Positions 1 to 7,031 of a DNA stretch of 8,567 nucleotides are shown one piece after another. Position numbers and translations under genes: made by a program. Location of the stretch: the NCBI GenBank assembly GCA_018061385.1, contig JAGOUF010000068.1, forward strand, positions 1-8,567, read 5' to 3'. This DNA comes from Chitinophagaceae bacterium. Lineage in GTDB: Bacteria; Bacteroidota; Bacteroidia; Chitinophagales; Chitinophagaceae. The notes under the pieces are model-generated. The model searched no databases. It worked only from the letters and a program-made list of their open reading frames with translations, and was not told where the DNA came from. Positions within the stretch are counted from its first letter, which is position 1. Each line of letters begins with the position of its first letter.

Positions 1-952
1 GGGAAATCCATATCCGTCAGCCGTTGATATTGGTGCAGTATTAACTGCAGCAAGTAATATTAGTGGAAATAGTTTTTATGTGAGAAATCCACAAATAGGA
101 AGTTATAGTACAGTTAATCCAATTCCGTCATCTTATATATTGCCTGCTAATAATTCTTTTTTTGTAAAAGTATCTGCTCCAACAACATTAAACTTTACAG
201 AAGCCAATAAAACAATTTGTACAAGTTGTCCAACTGTTTTTCGTAATGCTTTAAAATCGTTTGTTCAAATTAAAGCCTTTAAAAAAGGAACTGAGTATGA
301 TAACTTACAAATTGGATTAGATGATACATACTCAGAAAAATATGAACAACAAGTAGACGCAATTAAGTTAATAAATGATGAGTTGTCTATTTTTAGTTTA
401 GCAAGTAATAATGAAAAATTAGCAGCTGATTATCGTTCTATTTCTAATACAACTTCTATTCCACTTGGTATAACATTACCTAACTCTTTTGGAAAACAAA
501 AGTATCAGCTAATTGTGTCTGATTGTAATTTATTAATGGGGGTTAAATTATTCTTATTCGATAAGTTAAGTAACCACTATACTGAAATTAAAAAGGGAAT
601 TTCTTACGAACTATCAATAGACCCTTCCAGCACTGCAACACAGGGTAACGATAGATTGAAAATTATTGTACAAAAAGAAGCATCATCTGTTCAAGTAGGT
701 AATGACCAGTCATTATTTTCTGCCAATATTTCAACAACTTCTTCAGGAGTTGTAGTGCATTATCAAGCAGCTACAATCGAAGAAACTTCAATTTTCTTGT
801 ATGATAATAATGGTAAATTGTTACAACAAAAAAAGTTAGGGTTACAGCAAAGTGGACAACACTTATTGCAAGTAAATCACTTGCCAAAGGGTATGTATTT
901 GGTTGAAGTTGTAATGGGGAAACAGAGAATAACAAAGAAGTTAATTAGATAG
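1..952 (+). CDS. 3' end of a secreted protein with a T9SS type A sorting tail (5' truncated by window edge)
   Basis: The frame is open from base 2 to the TAG at 950-952 and has no convincing start, so the true N-terminus lies left of the window; about 316 residues are visible. The GTG at position 80 is an internal Val, because the in-frame sequence before it reads GNPYPSAVDIGAVL. That motif recurs near the C-terminal part of large secreted Bacteroidota proteins. The middle is a beta-rich region of unknown function. The last ~79 residues (bases 713-949) look like a Por secretion tail: a predicted beta-sandwich with FLYDNNGKLLQQKK, then LPKGMYLVEVVMG, ending in a basic KKLIR. In known systems this tail directs export through the outer membrane by T9SS, followed by removal of the tail and surface attachment or release. 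No catalytic motif is visible, so the function cannot be named. The MFS gene follows after 29 bases, so co-transcription is plausible. Confidence 0.88.
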   Translation, partial: GNPYPSAVDIGAVLTAASNISGNSFYVRNPQIGSYSTVNPIPSSYILPANNSFFVKVSAPTTLNFTEANKTICTSCPTVFRNALKSFVQIKAFKKGTEYDNLQIGLDDTYSEKYEQQVDAIKLINDELSIFSLASNNEKLAADYRSISNTTSIPLGITLPNSFGKQKYQLIVSDCNLLMGVKLFLFDKLSNHYTEIKKGISYELSIDPSSTATQGNDRLKIIVQKEASSVQVGNDQSLFSANISTTSSGVVVHYQAATIEETSIFLYDNNGKLLQQKKLGLQQSGQHLLQVNHLPKGMYLVEVVMGKQRITKKLIR

Positions 953-981
953 CAGGTATTGTTTATTTTAAATACAGTATT

Positions 982-2457
982 ATGAAAGTAAAAGGAATGC
1001 GTTGGTGGGTTTTAGGACTAGTAGTTTTAATAACCATCATTAATTATTTAGATAGAGGAACACTAAACTACATGTGGGTTGCAAACACTAAAGTTCAGTA
1101 CCAATTAATCAACAATGTTAATGATACAGTTAATAAAGTAAATTATGCTTTTATCAATTCAGCTGATAGTAGTTGCGTATTACACAATCAAGATGGTACA
1201 ACTAAAACAGTTGAATCTAAATTAATCACCTTATTACCAGACAATAAAGTTCAGTACATTAAAAAAGGTGGTATTGCATACGAATTAGGATTGGTTGATT
1301 TAAGCGATCCACAAAGTGTAATCGACGATAAACTTAAAAAACTGTATTCCTACATTTATATGTTTTTTATGATTGCCTATGGTATCAGTCAACTAGTATC
1401 AGGAAAAGTTTACGACAAAATTGGCACTAGAAAAGGTTTTGTAATGAGTGCATTAATTTGGGGAACTGCCGATATGTTAACATCACTTGCAAGAGGAGTT
1501 GCGTCATTAAGTTTTTTCAGGGTGTTATTGGGCTTAGGAGAAGCAGGACCTTGGCCTGGAACTGTAAAGTCAAATGCAGAATGGTTTCCTGTTAAAGAAA
1601 GAGCTTTAGCACAAGGCTTATTTGGGGCTGGAGGTTCTATTGGTAACATTCTTGCACCAATCGTAATTTCAATGTTGTTTATAGAATATGGCTGGCAAAA
1701 AACTTTTATCATTATTGGTTCTTTGGGTATAATATGGATTATTCCTTGGCTAATCATCAACAAAAAATCTCCTAAAGATCATCCTTGGGTTACCGAAGAA
1801 GAAAAAGAATATATTCTTAGTGGTCAGCCAGAAAATAAAACCACAAACGACAAAGCAAAAACTTGGTCAGAATTATTAAAAGATAAAAAAAGTTATGCTG
1901 TTATTTTTGGGCGTTTCTTCCTCGACCCAGTATGGTGGATGTTTGTTGCTTGGTTGCCTATTTATTTAAGCAACAAATTCAAATTAGATATTAAGCAAGT
2001 AGCATTTTCGGCTTGGGTACCTTATGTTGGTGCAGCTATTGGTGCAATTGCAGGTGGTTGGTTTTCTGGTTATTTAATGCGTAAAGGAAAAACTACAGCT
2101 GCAGCTCGTCAAACTGCAATTTTAATTGGTGCTGCTATTACTTTACCTGCTATGATTATTGCAGCATTTGCAGCAACATCAACATCGGCAGTACTTATTA
2201 TGACTTTTATTTTAGGTGGATTTCAGTTTGCAATTGTAAATATTCAAACATTACCAAGCGATTATCATTCAGGCAAAACTGTAGGTTCTTTAGCAGGTAT
2301 TGGAGGTGCAGCTGCTGTTCTAGGTACAATCATAACCATGTTTTTAGTGCCATACATTACAGCAGGTAATAATTGGACACCATTTTTTGTTATGGGTGCA
2401 TTATTAGTGCCTCTATCTATAGGAAGTGTATTGTACTTCTCAAAAGGTACAAAATAA
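982..2457 (+). CDS. MFS transporter of the hexuronate/anion:cation symporter type, with a large TM1-TM2 insert
   Basis: This 491-residue inner-membrane carrier resembles ExuT-type transporters, which import hexuronates or related sugar acids with protons. TM1 is at about residues 8-24 and is followed by NYLDRGTLNYMW. The MFS motif A is GKVYDKIGTRKG (141-152), and RVLLGLGEAGPWPG (180-193) is characteristic of the subfamily. A hydrophilic central loop (about 261-305) separates the two halves, and the later helices run to about residue 486. Between TM1 and TM2 lies a polar segment of roughly 80 residues (about 36-118) that typical ExuT proteins lack; the topology places it in the periplasm. The ATG at 982 directly precedes the conserved TM1, and no Shine-Dalgarno sequence is seen. 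The gene sits 38 bases before a dehydrogenase and upstream of a PL6 lyase, so the likely substrate is unsaturated uronate or DEH from alginate. Galacturonate or glucuronate cannot be excluded. Confidence 0.93.
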   Translation: MKVKGMRWWVLGLVVLITIINYLDRGTLNYMWVANTKVQYQLINNVNDTVNKVNYAFINSADSSCVLHNQDGTTKTVESKLITLLPDNKVQYIKKGGIAYELGLVDLSDPQSVIDDKLKKLYSYIYMFFMIAYGISQLVSGKVYDKIGTRKGFVMSALIWGTADMLTSLARGVASLSFFRVLLGLGEAGPWPGTVKSNAEWFPVKERALAQGLFGAGGSIGNILAPIVISMLFIEYGWQKTFIIIGSLGIIWIIPWLIINKKSPKDHPWVTEEEKEYILSGQPENKTTNDKAKTWSELLKDKKSYAVIFGRFFLDPVWWMFVAWLPIYLSNKFKLDIKQVAFSAWVPYVGAAIGAIAGGWFSGYLMRKGKTTAAARQTAILIGAAITLPAMIIAAFAATSTSAVLIMTFILGGFQFAIVNIQTLPSDYHSGKTVGSLAGIGGAAAVLGTIITMFLVPYITAGNNWTPFFVMGALLVPLSIGSVLYFSKGTK

Positions 2458-2495
2458 ACAATCAAATTTTCAATCAATAATATAAACTCTCAATT

Positions 2496-3248
2496 ATGAA
2501 ATTAAAAGGAAAAGTAGCCATCGTTTCTGGTGGTGCAAGAGATATCGGAAGAGCAGTATCTTTAAAATTAGCTTCCGAAGGAGCAAAAATTGTAATTGGA
2601 TTTTTAGGTGATAAGAATCAAGCCAACGAAACTTTAGAAATGATTAAAGCCAATGGTGGCGATGCTATAGTAGTACAAGCAGATGTTACCAAACCTAATG
2701 AAGTTGAGCGTTTAGTTGCAGAAACGCAACAAGCTTTTGGAAACGAAATTCATATTTTAGTAAATGTAGCAGGTGGGCTAGTTGCAAGAAAATTAATTGC
2801 AGATATGGATGAAGAGTTTTGGGATTTTGTAATGAATGTAAATATTAAAACTGTATTCTTAACAACCAAATTTGTTTCACCTCATATGCCTGCAGGAAGT
2901 GCAATTGTAAACTTTGCTTCTCAAGCTGGTAGAGATGGTGGTGGTTTTGGTGCAAGTGCTTACGCAACTGGTAAAGGTGCTGTTGCAACTTTTACTAGAG
3001 CAATGGCTAAAGAATTAGGTCCTAAAGGCATTAGAGTAAATGCTGTTGATCCTGGTATGATTGCTACAACTTTCCACGATACTTTTACTAAGCCAGAAGT
3101 TCGTACAGCCGTTGCCAATGGCACGCCTTTACGTAGAGAAGGTCAAGCAACTGAAGTTGCCGATTTAGTAGCTTATTTGGCTAGTGATGAAAGTAGTTTC
3201 ATTACTGGTACAAATATTGACATTAACGGCGGTACTTGGTTCTCATAA
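2496..3248 (+). CDS. SDR-family oxidoreductase, probable DEH (uronate) reductase
   Basis: This is a classical short-chain dehydrogenase of 250 residues, the usual size for the family. The cofactor-binding turn is SGGARDIG (11-18), where Asp16 replaces the usual glycine of TGxxxGxG. The NNAG-type motif is NVAG (90-93). The likely catalytic tetrad is Asn116, Ser142, Tyr156 and Lys160 (YATGK). DPG (185-187) and the C-terminal ITGTNIDINGG (236-246) are standard family signatures. In alginate-degrading bacteria an SDR next to a uronate transporter reduces 4-deoxy-5-hexoseulose uronate (DEH) to 2-keto-3-deoxygluconate with NAD(P)H, and this context makes that the best guess. KduD-like or FabG-like activity is the alternative, since substrate cannot be read from sequence alone. 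The enzyme should be cytosolic, as no signal peptide is present. The start at 2496 puts the turn at the normal distance from the N-terminus. Confidence 0.9.
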   Translation: MKLKGKVAIVSGGARDIGRAVSLKLASEGAKIVIGFLGDKNQANETLEMIKANGGDAIVVQADVTKPNEVERLVAETQQAFGNEIHILVNVAGGLVARKLIADMDEEFWDFVMNVNIKTVFLTTKFVSPHMPAGSAIVNFASQAGRDGGGFGASAYATGKGAVATFTRAMAKELGPKGIRVNAVDPGMIATTFHDTFTKPEVRTAVANGTPLRREGQATEVADLVAYLASDESSFITGTNIDINGGTWFS

Positions 3249-3272
3249 TTTTATGGTTCAAGCTATCGAATA

Positions 3273-3309
3273 AGTGTTGGGCACTTGTTGCGTCGCACTC
3301 TTCAACACT
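3273..3309. repeat. Hairpin containing GC-rich repeat core, copy 1
   Basis: The arms AGTGTTG (3273-3279) and CAACACT (3303-3309) are perfectly complementary. The loop carries the core GTTGCGTCGCAC (3287-3298). The same 12 bases occur in inverted orientation at 4892-4903. The core centres on the near-palindrome TGCGTCGCA and is much richer in GC than the surrounding spacer. It is probably a member of a dispersed intergenic repeat family and could also act as a weak terminator after the SDR gene; both readings are inference. Confidence 0.6.
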
Positions 3310-3368
3310 AAAACACGTATCAGCTTTTAATAAAGTAATAAATGAATAAGTAATTGTTGAAATTTCAC

Positions 3369-3407
3369 AAAAGGAACACACTAAGTATTATTGGTGTGTT
3401 CCTTTTT
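3369..3407 (+). terminator. Perfect 13-bp stem-loop with T-tract, terminator or leader attenuator
   Basis: The left arm AAAAGGAACACAC (3369-3381) and right arm GTGTGTTCCTTTT (3394-3406) pair perfectly around a 12-base loop, and the right arm runs into a T5 tract (3403-3407). This is the form of an intrinsic terminator, and because the A-tract mirrors the T-tract it could work in both directions. It lies 120 bases past the SDR stop and only 14 bases before the lyase ATG at 3421. If the lyase has its own promoter upstream, the hairpin sits in its leader and could attenuate expression. Confidence 0.75.
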
Positions 3408-3420
3408 AAATAAAAATAGT

Positions 3421-4851
3421 ATGAAAAGTTTATTGGTTTTTCTTTTTATTGGCTTGTCTTTCGTTAGTAAAGCAACAGATCATTTTGCTGCATCTGCCAA
3501 TGAAGCAAACGAAATGCTAAAGACAGCAAAACCAAAAGACAGAGTAATTTTAAAAGATGGTATTTATACAAACGCAACAATTGCGTTTACCAACAATGAT
3601 ATAAGTTTTATTGCAGAGCACAGTGGTGCTGTTTTTTTTGAAGGAAATTCAAGGTTAAGTTTTGCTGGCGAAAACAATTTGATTGAAGGTTTTGTATGGC
3701 AAAACGGAGGAAAAGATTTAGAAAGTAAATCCGTTATTGAATTTAAAAATGGTAAGGATCTTTCTACAAAAAGTATTGTACAAAATTGTGCTATTGTTGG
3801 ATATAATGCACTTGATTTAAATACAGACAATAAGTGGGTTTCTATTTATGGTACTTACAACACATTTACACATTGTTTACTAACAGACAAATTTAATAAA
3901 GGAGCAACTTTAGTAGTTTGGCTAGATGGAAAGACAGAAGCTCATCACACTATTTCGTATAATTATTTTTTGAACAGACAAAATGGACCCAATGCCGATA
4001 ATGGTTTAGAAAGTCTTCGTATTGGCACTAGTGAAACATCTTTTACGCCTGCACATTGTGTAGTTGCTTTTAATAGATTTGAAAAATGTGATGGAGAAAT
4101 TGAAATCATTTCTAACAAGTCCTGGAACAATTCTTATCTCCATAATTCATTTGTAAATAATGATGGTGGTTTAACCTTACGTCATGGTAACAACTGCTTG
4201 GTAGATGGTAATTTTTTTGATGGTGCTGATAAAAACAAATCTTATGGAGTTCGTTTTATTGGCGAAGGTCATGTAGCCATTAACAATTATTTCTATCACT
4301 TAAATGGTGCACCATCACAAGCTTTTAGAGCACCATTAACTATTGTAAATGGATTAGTAAATACACCACTCAATGGTTATTTTCAAGTGAGAAGAGCCGT
4401 GGTAAGCAACAATATTTTTGTAAACTGTATAATGCCCAACATACGTGTAGGAGCTTTTTCTAAAAGAGATGGAATGACTGTTGCACCAGATACATTGCTT
4501 ATTCAAAACAATACAATGTTTGACGATGCAGGTAGAGCTGGTATTGTGTATGAAGCCTTAACAGAACCTACAAACACAACCATTAAAAATAATATACTAC
4601 TCAATAGAAATTTATCTGCCAACGATGCTGGTTTTGATGTAAATAAAAAAGCAAAAGTAAAGCTGAACAATAAACTACAATTGGTTGATGAAAAAGGAGA
4701 TGCAATTAATTTATTTACTGATATTGAAAAAATAAGCAACTACAAAACTGTTGGTGCAAATTGGATTGAGCCGTCGATTGCCAATGAAGTAAAGAAAAGA
4801 AAGTTTACTATTTTATTAGCCAATGAGGTTGGCCCTGTTTGGATGAAGTAA
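3421..4851 (+). CDS. PL6-family polysaccharide lyase, probable alginate lyase (single domain)
   Basis: The 476-residue protein starts with a signal peptide, MKSLLVFLFIGLSFVSKA, with likely signal peptidase I cleavage after Ala18. No lipobox cysteine and no T9SS tail are seen, so it is probably periplasmic. The rest is a right-handed parallel beta-helix of the PL6 type. Landmarks are NGLESLRIGTS (from residue 194), the acidic EIEIISNKS (226-234) with the probable catalytic Lys233, and LTLRHGNN (251-258) with the probable catalytic Arg254. In characterised PL6 enzymes this Lys/Arg pair performs beta-elimination with calcium bound by nearby acidic residues. The length matches single-domain members rather than the ~750-residue two-domain AlyGC. 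PL6 also contains chondroitinase B, but the uronate transporter and SDR upstream favour alginate. ATG 3421 is chosen over an in-frame TTG at 3391 because that TTG lies inside the stem-loop and would put ten polar residues before the signal peptide. Confidence 0.92.
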   Translation: MKSLLVFLFIGLSFVSKATDHFAASANEANEMLKTAKPKDRVILKDGIYTNATIAFTNNDISFIAEHSGAVFFEGNSRLSFAGENNLIEGFVWQNGGKDLESKSVIEFKNGKDLSTKSIVQNCAIVGYNALDLNTDNKWVSIYGTYNTFTHCLLTDKFNKGATLVVWLDGKTEAHHTISYNYFLNRQNGPNADNGLESLRIGTSETSFTPAHCVVAFNRFEKCDGEIEIISNKSWNNSYLHNSFVNNDGGLTLRHGNNCLVDGNFFDGADKNKSYGVRFIGEGHVAINNYFYHLNGAPSQAFRAPLTIVNGLVNTPLNGYFQVRRAVVSNNIFVNCIMPNIRVGAFSKRDGMTVAPDTLLIQNNTMFDDAGRAGIVYEALTEPTNTTIKNNILLNRNLSANDAGFDVNKKAKVKLNNKLQLVDEKGDAINLFTDIEKISNYKTVGANWIEPSIANEVKKRKFTILLANEVGPVWMK

Positions 4852-4891
4852 AATGATTGCAAGTTGCCAAGTAAGGTTATTCTGTACAAGT

Positions 4892-4903
4892 GTGCGACGC
4901 AAC
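4892..4903. repeat. GC-rich repeat core, copy 2 (inverted relative to copy 1)
   Basis: GTGCGACGCAAC is the exact reverse complement of the core at 3287-3298. It lies in the 98-base spacer between the lyase and the esterase. A possible distant stem pairs AGTTGC (4862-4867) with GCAACT (4899-4904). The two cores bracket the lyase gene in opposite orientations. Flanking bases are only loosely similar (AAGTG-like and GAAG-like blocks), so only the 12-mer is firm. Confidence 0.55.
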
Positions 4904-4949
4904 TGAAGTTGAATAGTAGCAATTTAGCTAAGTACATAAAACAAAAAAT

Positions 4950-6941
4950 ATGCGTTACATTTTATCTGTCTTGTTTGTAATGGGCATTTTATTTGCAAAA
5001 GCAAATATCAAATTGCCATCGTTGGTAAGCAGCAATATGGTGCTTCAAAGAAATGTTCCAGTAAAAATTTGGGGTTGGTGCAGTAAAGGTGAAAAAGTAT
5101 CTATAAGCTTTATGGGCAAAGAATACAAAGCTTTTGTAAAAGATAGTTCATGGAGCTTATTGCTTCCTACTATGAAGGAGGGTGGACCTTATGAAATGAG
5201 GCTAAAAGGCAACAATGAAATTGTACTCAACAATATTTTAATAGGTGAAGTTTGGCTTTGCAGTGGACAAAGTAATATGGGTTTCTTAATGATGAACACA
5301 AGCAATGCAAAAGACGAAATTCCTAAGGCTGATTATACAAACATTCGCCTTTTTACTATCAAGAAAGACTATAGCAGCAAGCCTTTGCAAGAAGCTGTTG
5401 ATGTAACCAAATGGGAAGCATGTACACCAACATCTATAAACAAATTTTCAGCAGTAGCTTATTTCTTTGGAAGGAAACTGCATGAAGATTTGAATGTTCC
5501 AATTGGACTTGTATGGAGTGCTTATGGTGGAACAACTATTGAAAGCTGGATAAGCAAAGAAGGTCTTGCTGGTGAAGAAACTTTTGGCGAAGCTGCAGCT
5601 AAAATTGAACAGCGTGACTTGAATACTGAAGTGAAGAAAGCCAATGAAAGCTTTGACGATTGGATAAGAACCATCAATAAAAAAGATGCTGGCTATGACA
5701 ATGCTACCTACTCATGGGCAAAAAATTTTCATGCAGAATGGAGCAAGGCAAAAATGCCTAGCAGTTGGGAAAATGTACCTGCATTAAAAAACAAGGATGG
5801 CGTTATCTGGTTTCAAAAAGAACTTATTTTAACTGCTGCAGATATAGCCAATGATGCAAAAATTTCCTTGGGTGCAGTAGCAGATGAAGATTATACTTTT
5901 ATCAATGGTAAGCAAGTTGGTCATCGCTTTGATGAAAAGAATAAGAAACGTGAATACAGTATTTCAAAATCATTGTTGAAAGAAGGAAGCAACATTGTTA
6001 CAGTTCGTATTACCAACTATCGTGATGATGGGGGTTTTATGGGAAAAGCAGATGAACTTTTCGTTCAAACATCAAGCAATAAAATTTCGTTGGGTGGTGA
6101 TTGGAATTATAAAATTGGTTTTGATACACTTGTTCCAACAGGCTTAGCCAGACAATTAAATACGAGGCAGATTCCTTGTATTTTGTACAATGCCATGATT
6201 GCCCCAGCTACCAATTACACTTTTAAAGGAGTGCTTTGGTACCAAGGTGAAAGCAATGCTTCACGTGGCTTTCAATACAGGGAACTATTTGCAAGAATGA
6301 TAAAAGACTGGCGTAAGAAATTCAATCATTCAGCATTGCCTTTTGTTTATGTACAGTTGCCCAACTATAAAAAAATAGTTTCTAAGCCAGTCGATTCGGA
6401 TTGGGCAGAAACCAGGGAATCGCAAGCAGAAATATTGAAGATTCCGTATACATCCATGGCCTGTGCCATTGAGCAAGGAGAAACAAATGATATCCATCCA
6501 AAGTATAAAAACGAAGTTGGTAGACGACTTGCCCTGCAAGCTGAATACAATGTATATGGCATGAAAAACATCATCCCGTCTGGTCCTGTTTACAAAAGCA
6601 TGAAAGTAGTTGGCGACAAGATTTTAATAGAGTTTGATATAACTGGCGAAGGTCTTAAAACCAATGATGGAAATAAAGCCATACAAGGGTTTGCCATTGC
6701 TGACGATAACAAAAATTTTGTTTGGGCAAATGCTGAAATTATAGATAGAAAAACAGTTGCAGTTTCTGCTGATGCAATTAAAAATCCAGTTGCTGTTCGT
6801 TATGCTTGGGCTGATAATCCTGTGGAATTAAACCTCTCCAACAATACAAAAATGCCTGCCTATCCATTCAGGACTGATAAATGGAAAGGTAAAACGGATG
6901 ATGTGAAAATTATTGACTACAGCAAGGCTGCTGTTCAATAA
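4950..6941 (+). CDS. Secreted sialate O-acetylesterase-type SGNH esterase with inserted jelly-roll domain
   Basis: The 663-residue protein has a signal peptide with likely cleavage after AKA (residue 18). GEVWLCSGQSNM (99-110) carries the probable nucleophile Ser108. YGGT (192-195) and WYQGESN (430-436) are the next conserved blocks, and NDIHPKY (513-519) supplies the Asp514/His516 partners. Residues ~285-372 form a beta-rich insert like the galactose-binding or beta-galactosidase-type jelly roll often found inside this family. The C-terminal part ends in VRYAWADNPVELNLSN and PAYPFRTD, as in many sialate esterase homologues. Relatives remove O-acetyl groups from sialic acids, xylan or other glycans. 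Next to a PL6 lyase, an attractive role is deacetylation of O-acetylated alginate or a mixed polymer; this is inference. It follows the lyase by 98 bases on the same strand and is probably co-transcribed. The protein should be periplasmic or surface-associated, and no T9SS tail is present. Confidence 0.92.
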   Translation: MRYILSVLFVMGILFAKANIKLPSLVSSNMVLQRNVPVKIWGWCSKGEKVSISFMGKEYKAFVKDSSWSLLLPTMKEGGPYEMRLKGNNEIVLNNILIGEVWLCSGQSNMGFLMMNTSNAKDEIPKADYTNIRLFTIKKDYSSKPLQEAVDVTKWEACTPTSINKFSAVAYFFGRKLHEDLNVPIGLVWSAYGGTTIESWISKEGLAGEETFGEAAAKIEQRDLNTEVKKANESFDDWIRTINKKDAGYDNATYSWAKNFHAEWSKAKMPSSWENVPALKNKDGVIWFQKELILTAADIANDAKISLGAVADEDYTFINGKQVGHRFDEKNKKREYSISKSLLKEGSNIVTVRITNYRDDGGFMGKADELFVQTSSNKISLGGDWNYKIGFDTLVPTGLARQLNTRQIPCILYNAMIAPATNYTFKGVLWYQGESNASRGFQYRELFARMIKDWRKKFNHSALPFVYVQLPNYKKIVSKPVDSDWAETRESQAEILKIPYTSMACAIEQGETNDIHPKYKNEVGRRLALQAEYNVYGMKNIIPSGPVYKSMKVVGDKILIEFDITGEGLKTNDGNKAIQGFAIADDNKNFVWANAEIIDRKTVAVSADAIKNPVAVRYAWADNPVELNLSNNTKMPAYPFRTDKWKGKTDDVKIIDYSKAAVQ

Positions 6942-6984
6942 AAGGAATGGTATTAAACAATTTTTTATGAGCTACTTAAAATAA

Positions 6985-7020
6985 TAACCGTTGCTCTTGT
7001 TGTGTTTTTTGACCAACAGG
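6985..7020. repeat. Hairpin repeat, copy A (between convergent genes)
   Basis: The segment matches 7600-7634 without gaps at 28 of 35 bases, including TGTTGTGTTTTTTGACCAA (6998-7016), which differs from copy B by one base. It can fold: 6996-7002 pairs with 7014-7020 over seven pairs with one G-U. It lies 43 bases past the esterase stop and 11 bases past the stop of the minus-strand two-TM gene, so it may serve as a bidirectional terminator for the convergent pair. Confidence 0.6.
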
Positions 7021-7031
7021 ATTTCATTTTT

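Larger units (their letters stand above)
3249..3420. other. 172-base intergenic region between the SDR and the lyase
   Basis: I see no coding potential here. The stretch contains a short hairpin with a GC-rich core (3273-3309) starting 24 bases after the SDR stop, then an AT-rich segment, then a strong 13-bp stem-loop (3369-3406) ending 14 bases before the lyase ATG. A promoter for the lyase would be expected here if it is transcribed separately, but I found no clear Bacteroidota-type promoter (TTTG with TAnnTTTG). Confidence 0.6.

Noticed and set aside
80..82. GTG as the start of the secreted protein
   Set aside because: The frame continues upstream to the window edge with the conserved GNPYPSA motif, so this GTG encodes an internal valine.
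1410..1763. 117-codon open frame on the minus strand inside the MFS gene
   Set aside because: It is antisense to conserved transmembrane coding sequence, its translation shows no domain logic, and it has no context of its own.
3391..3420. In-frame TTG start giving a ten-residue longer lyase
   Set aside because: The TTG lies in the loop of the 13-bp hairpin, and the added residues would precede an otherwise normal signal peptide; ATG 3421 fits better.
4852..4949. Promoter for the esterase gene
   Set aside because: I found no match to the Bacteroidota pattern TTTG plus TAnnTTTG, so I do not annotate one; read-through from the lyase gene is as likely.
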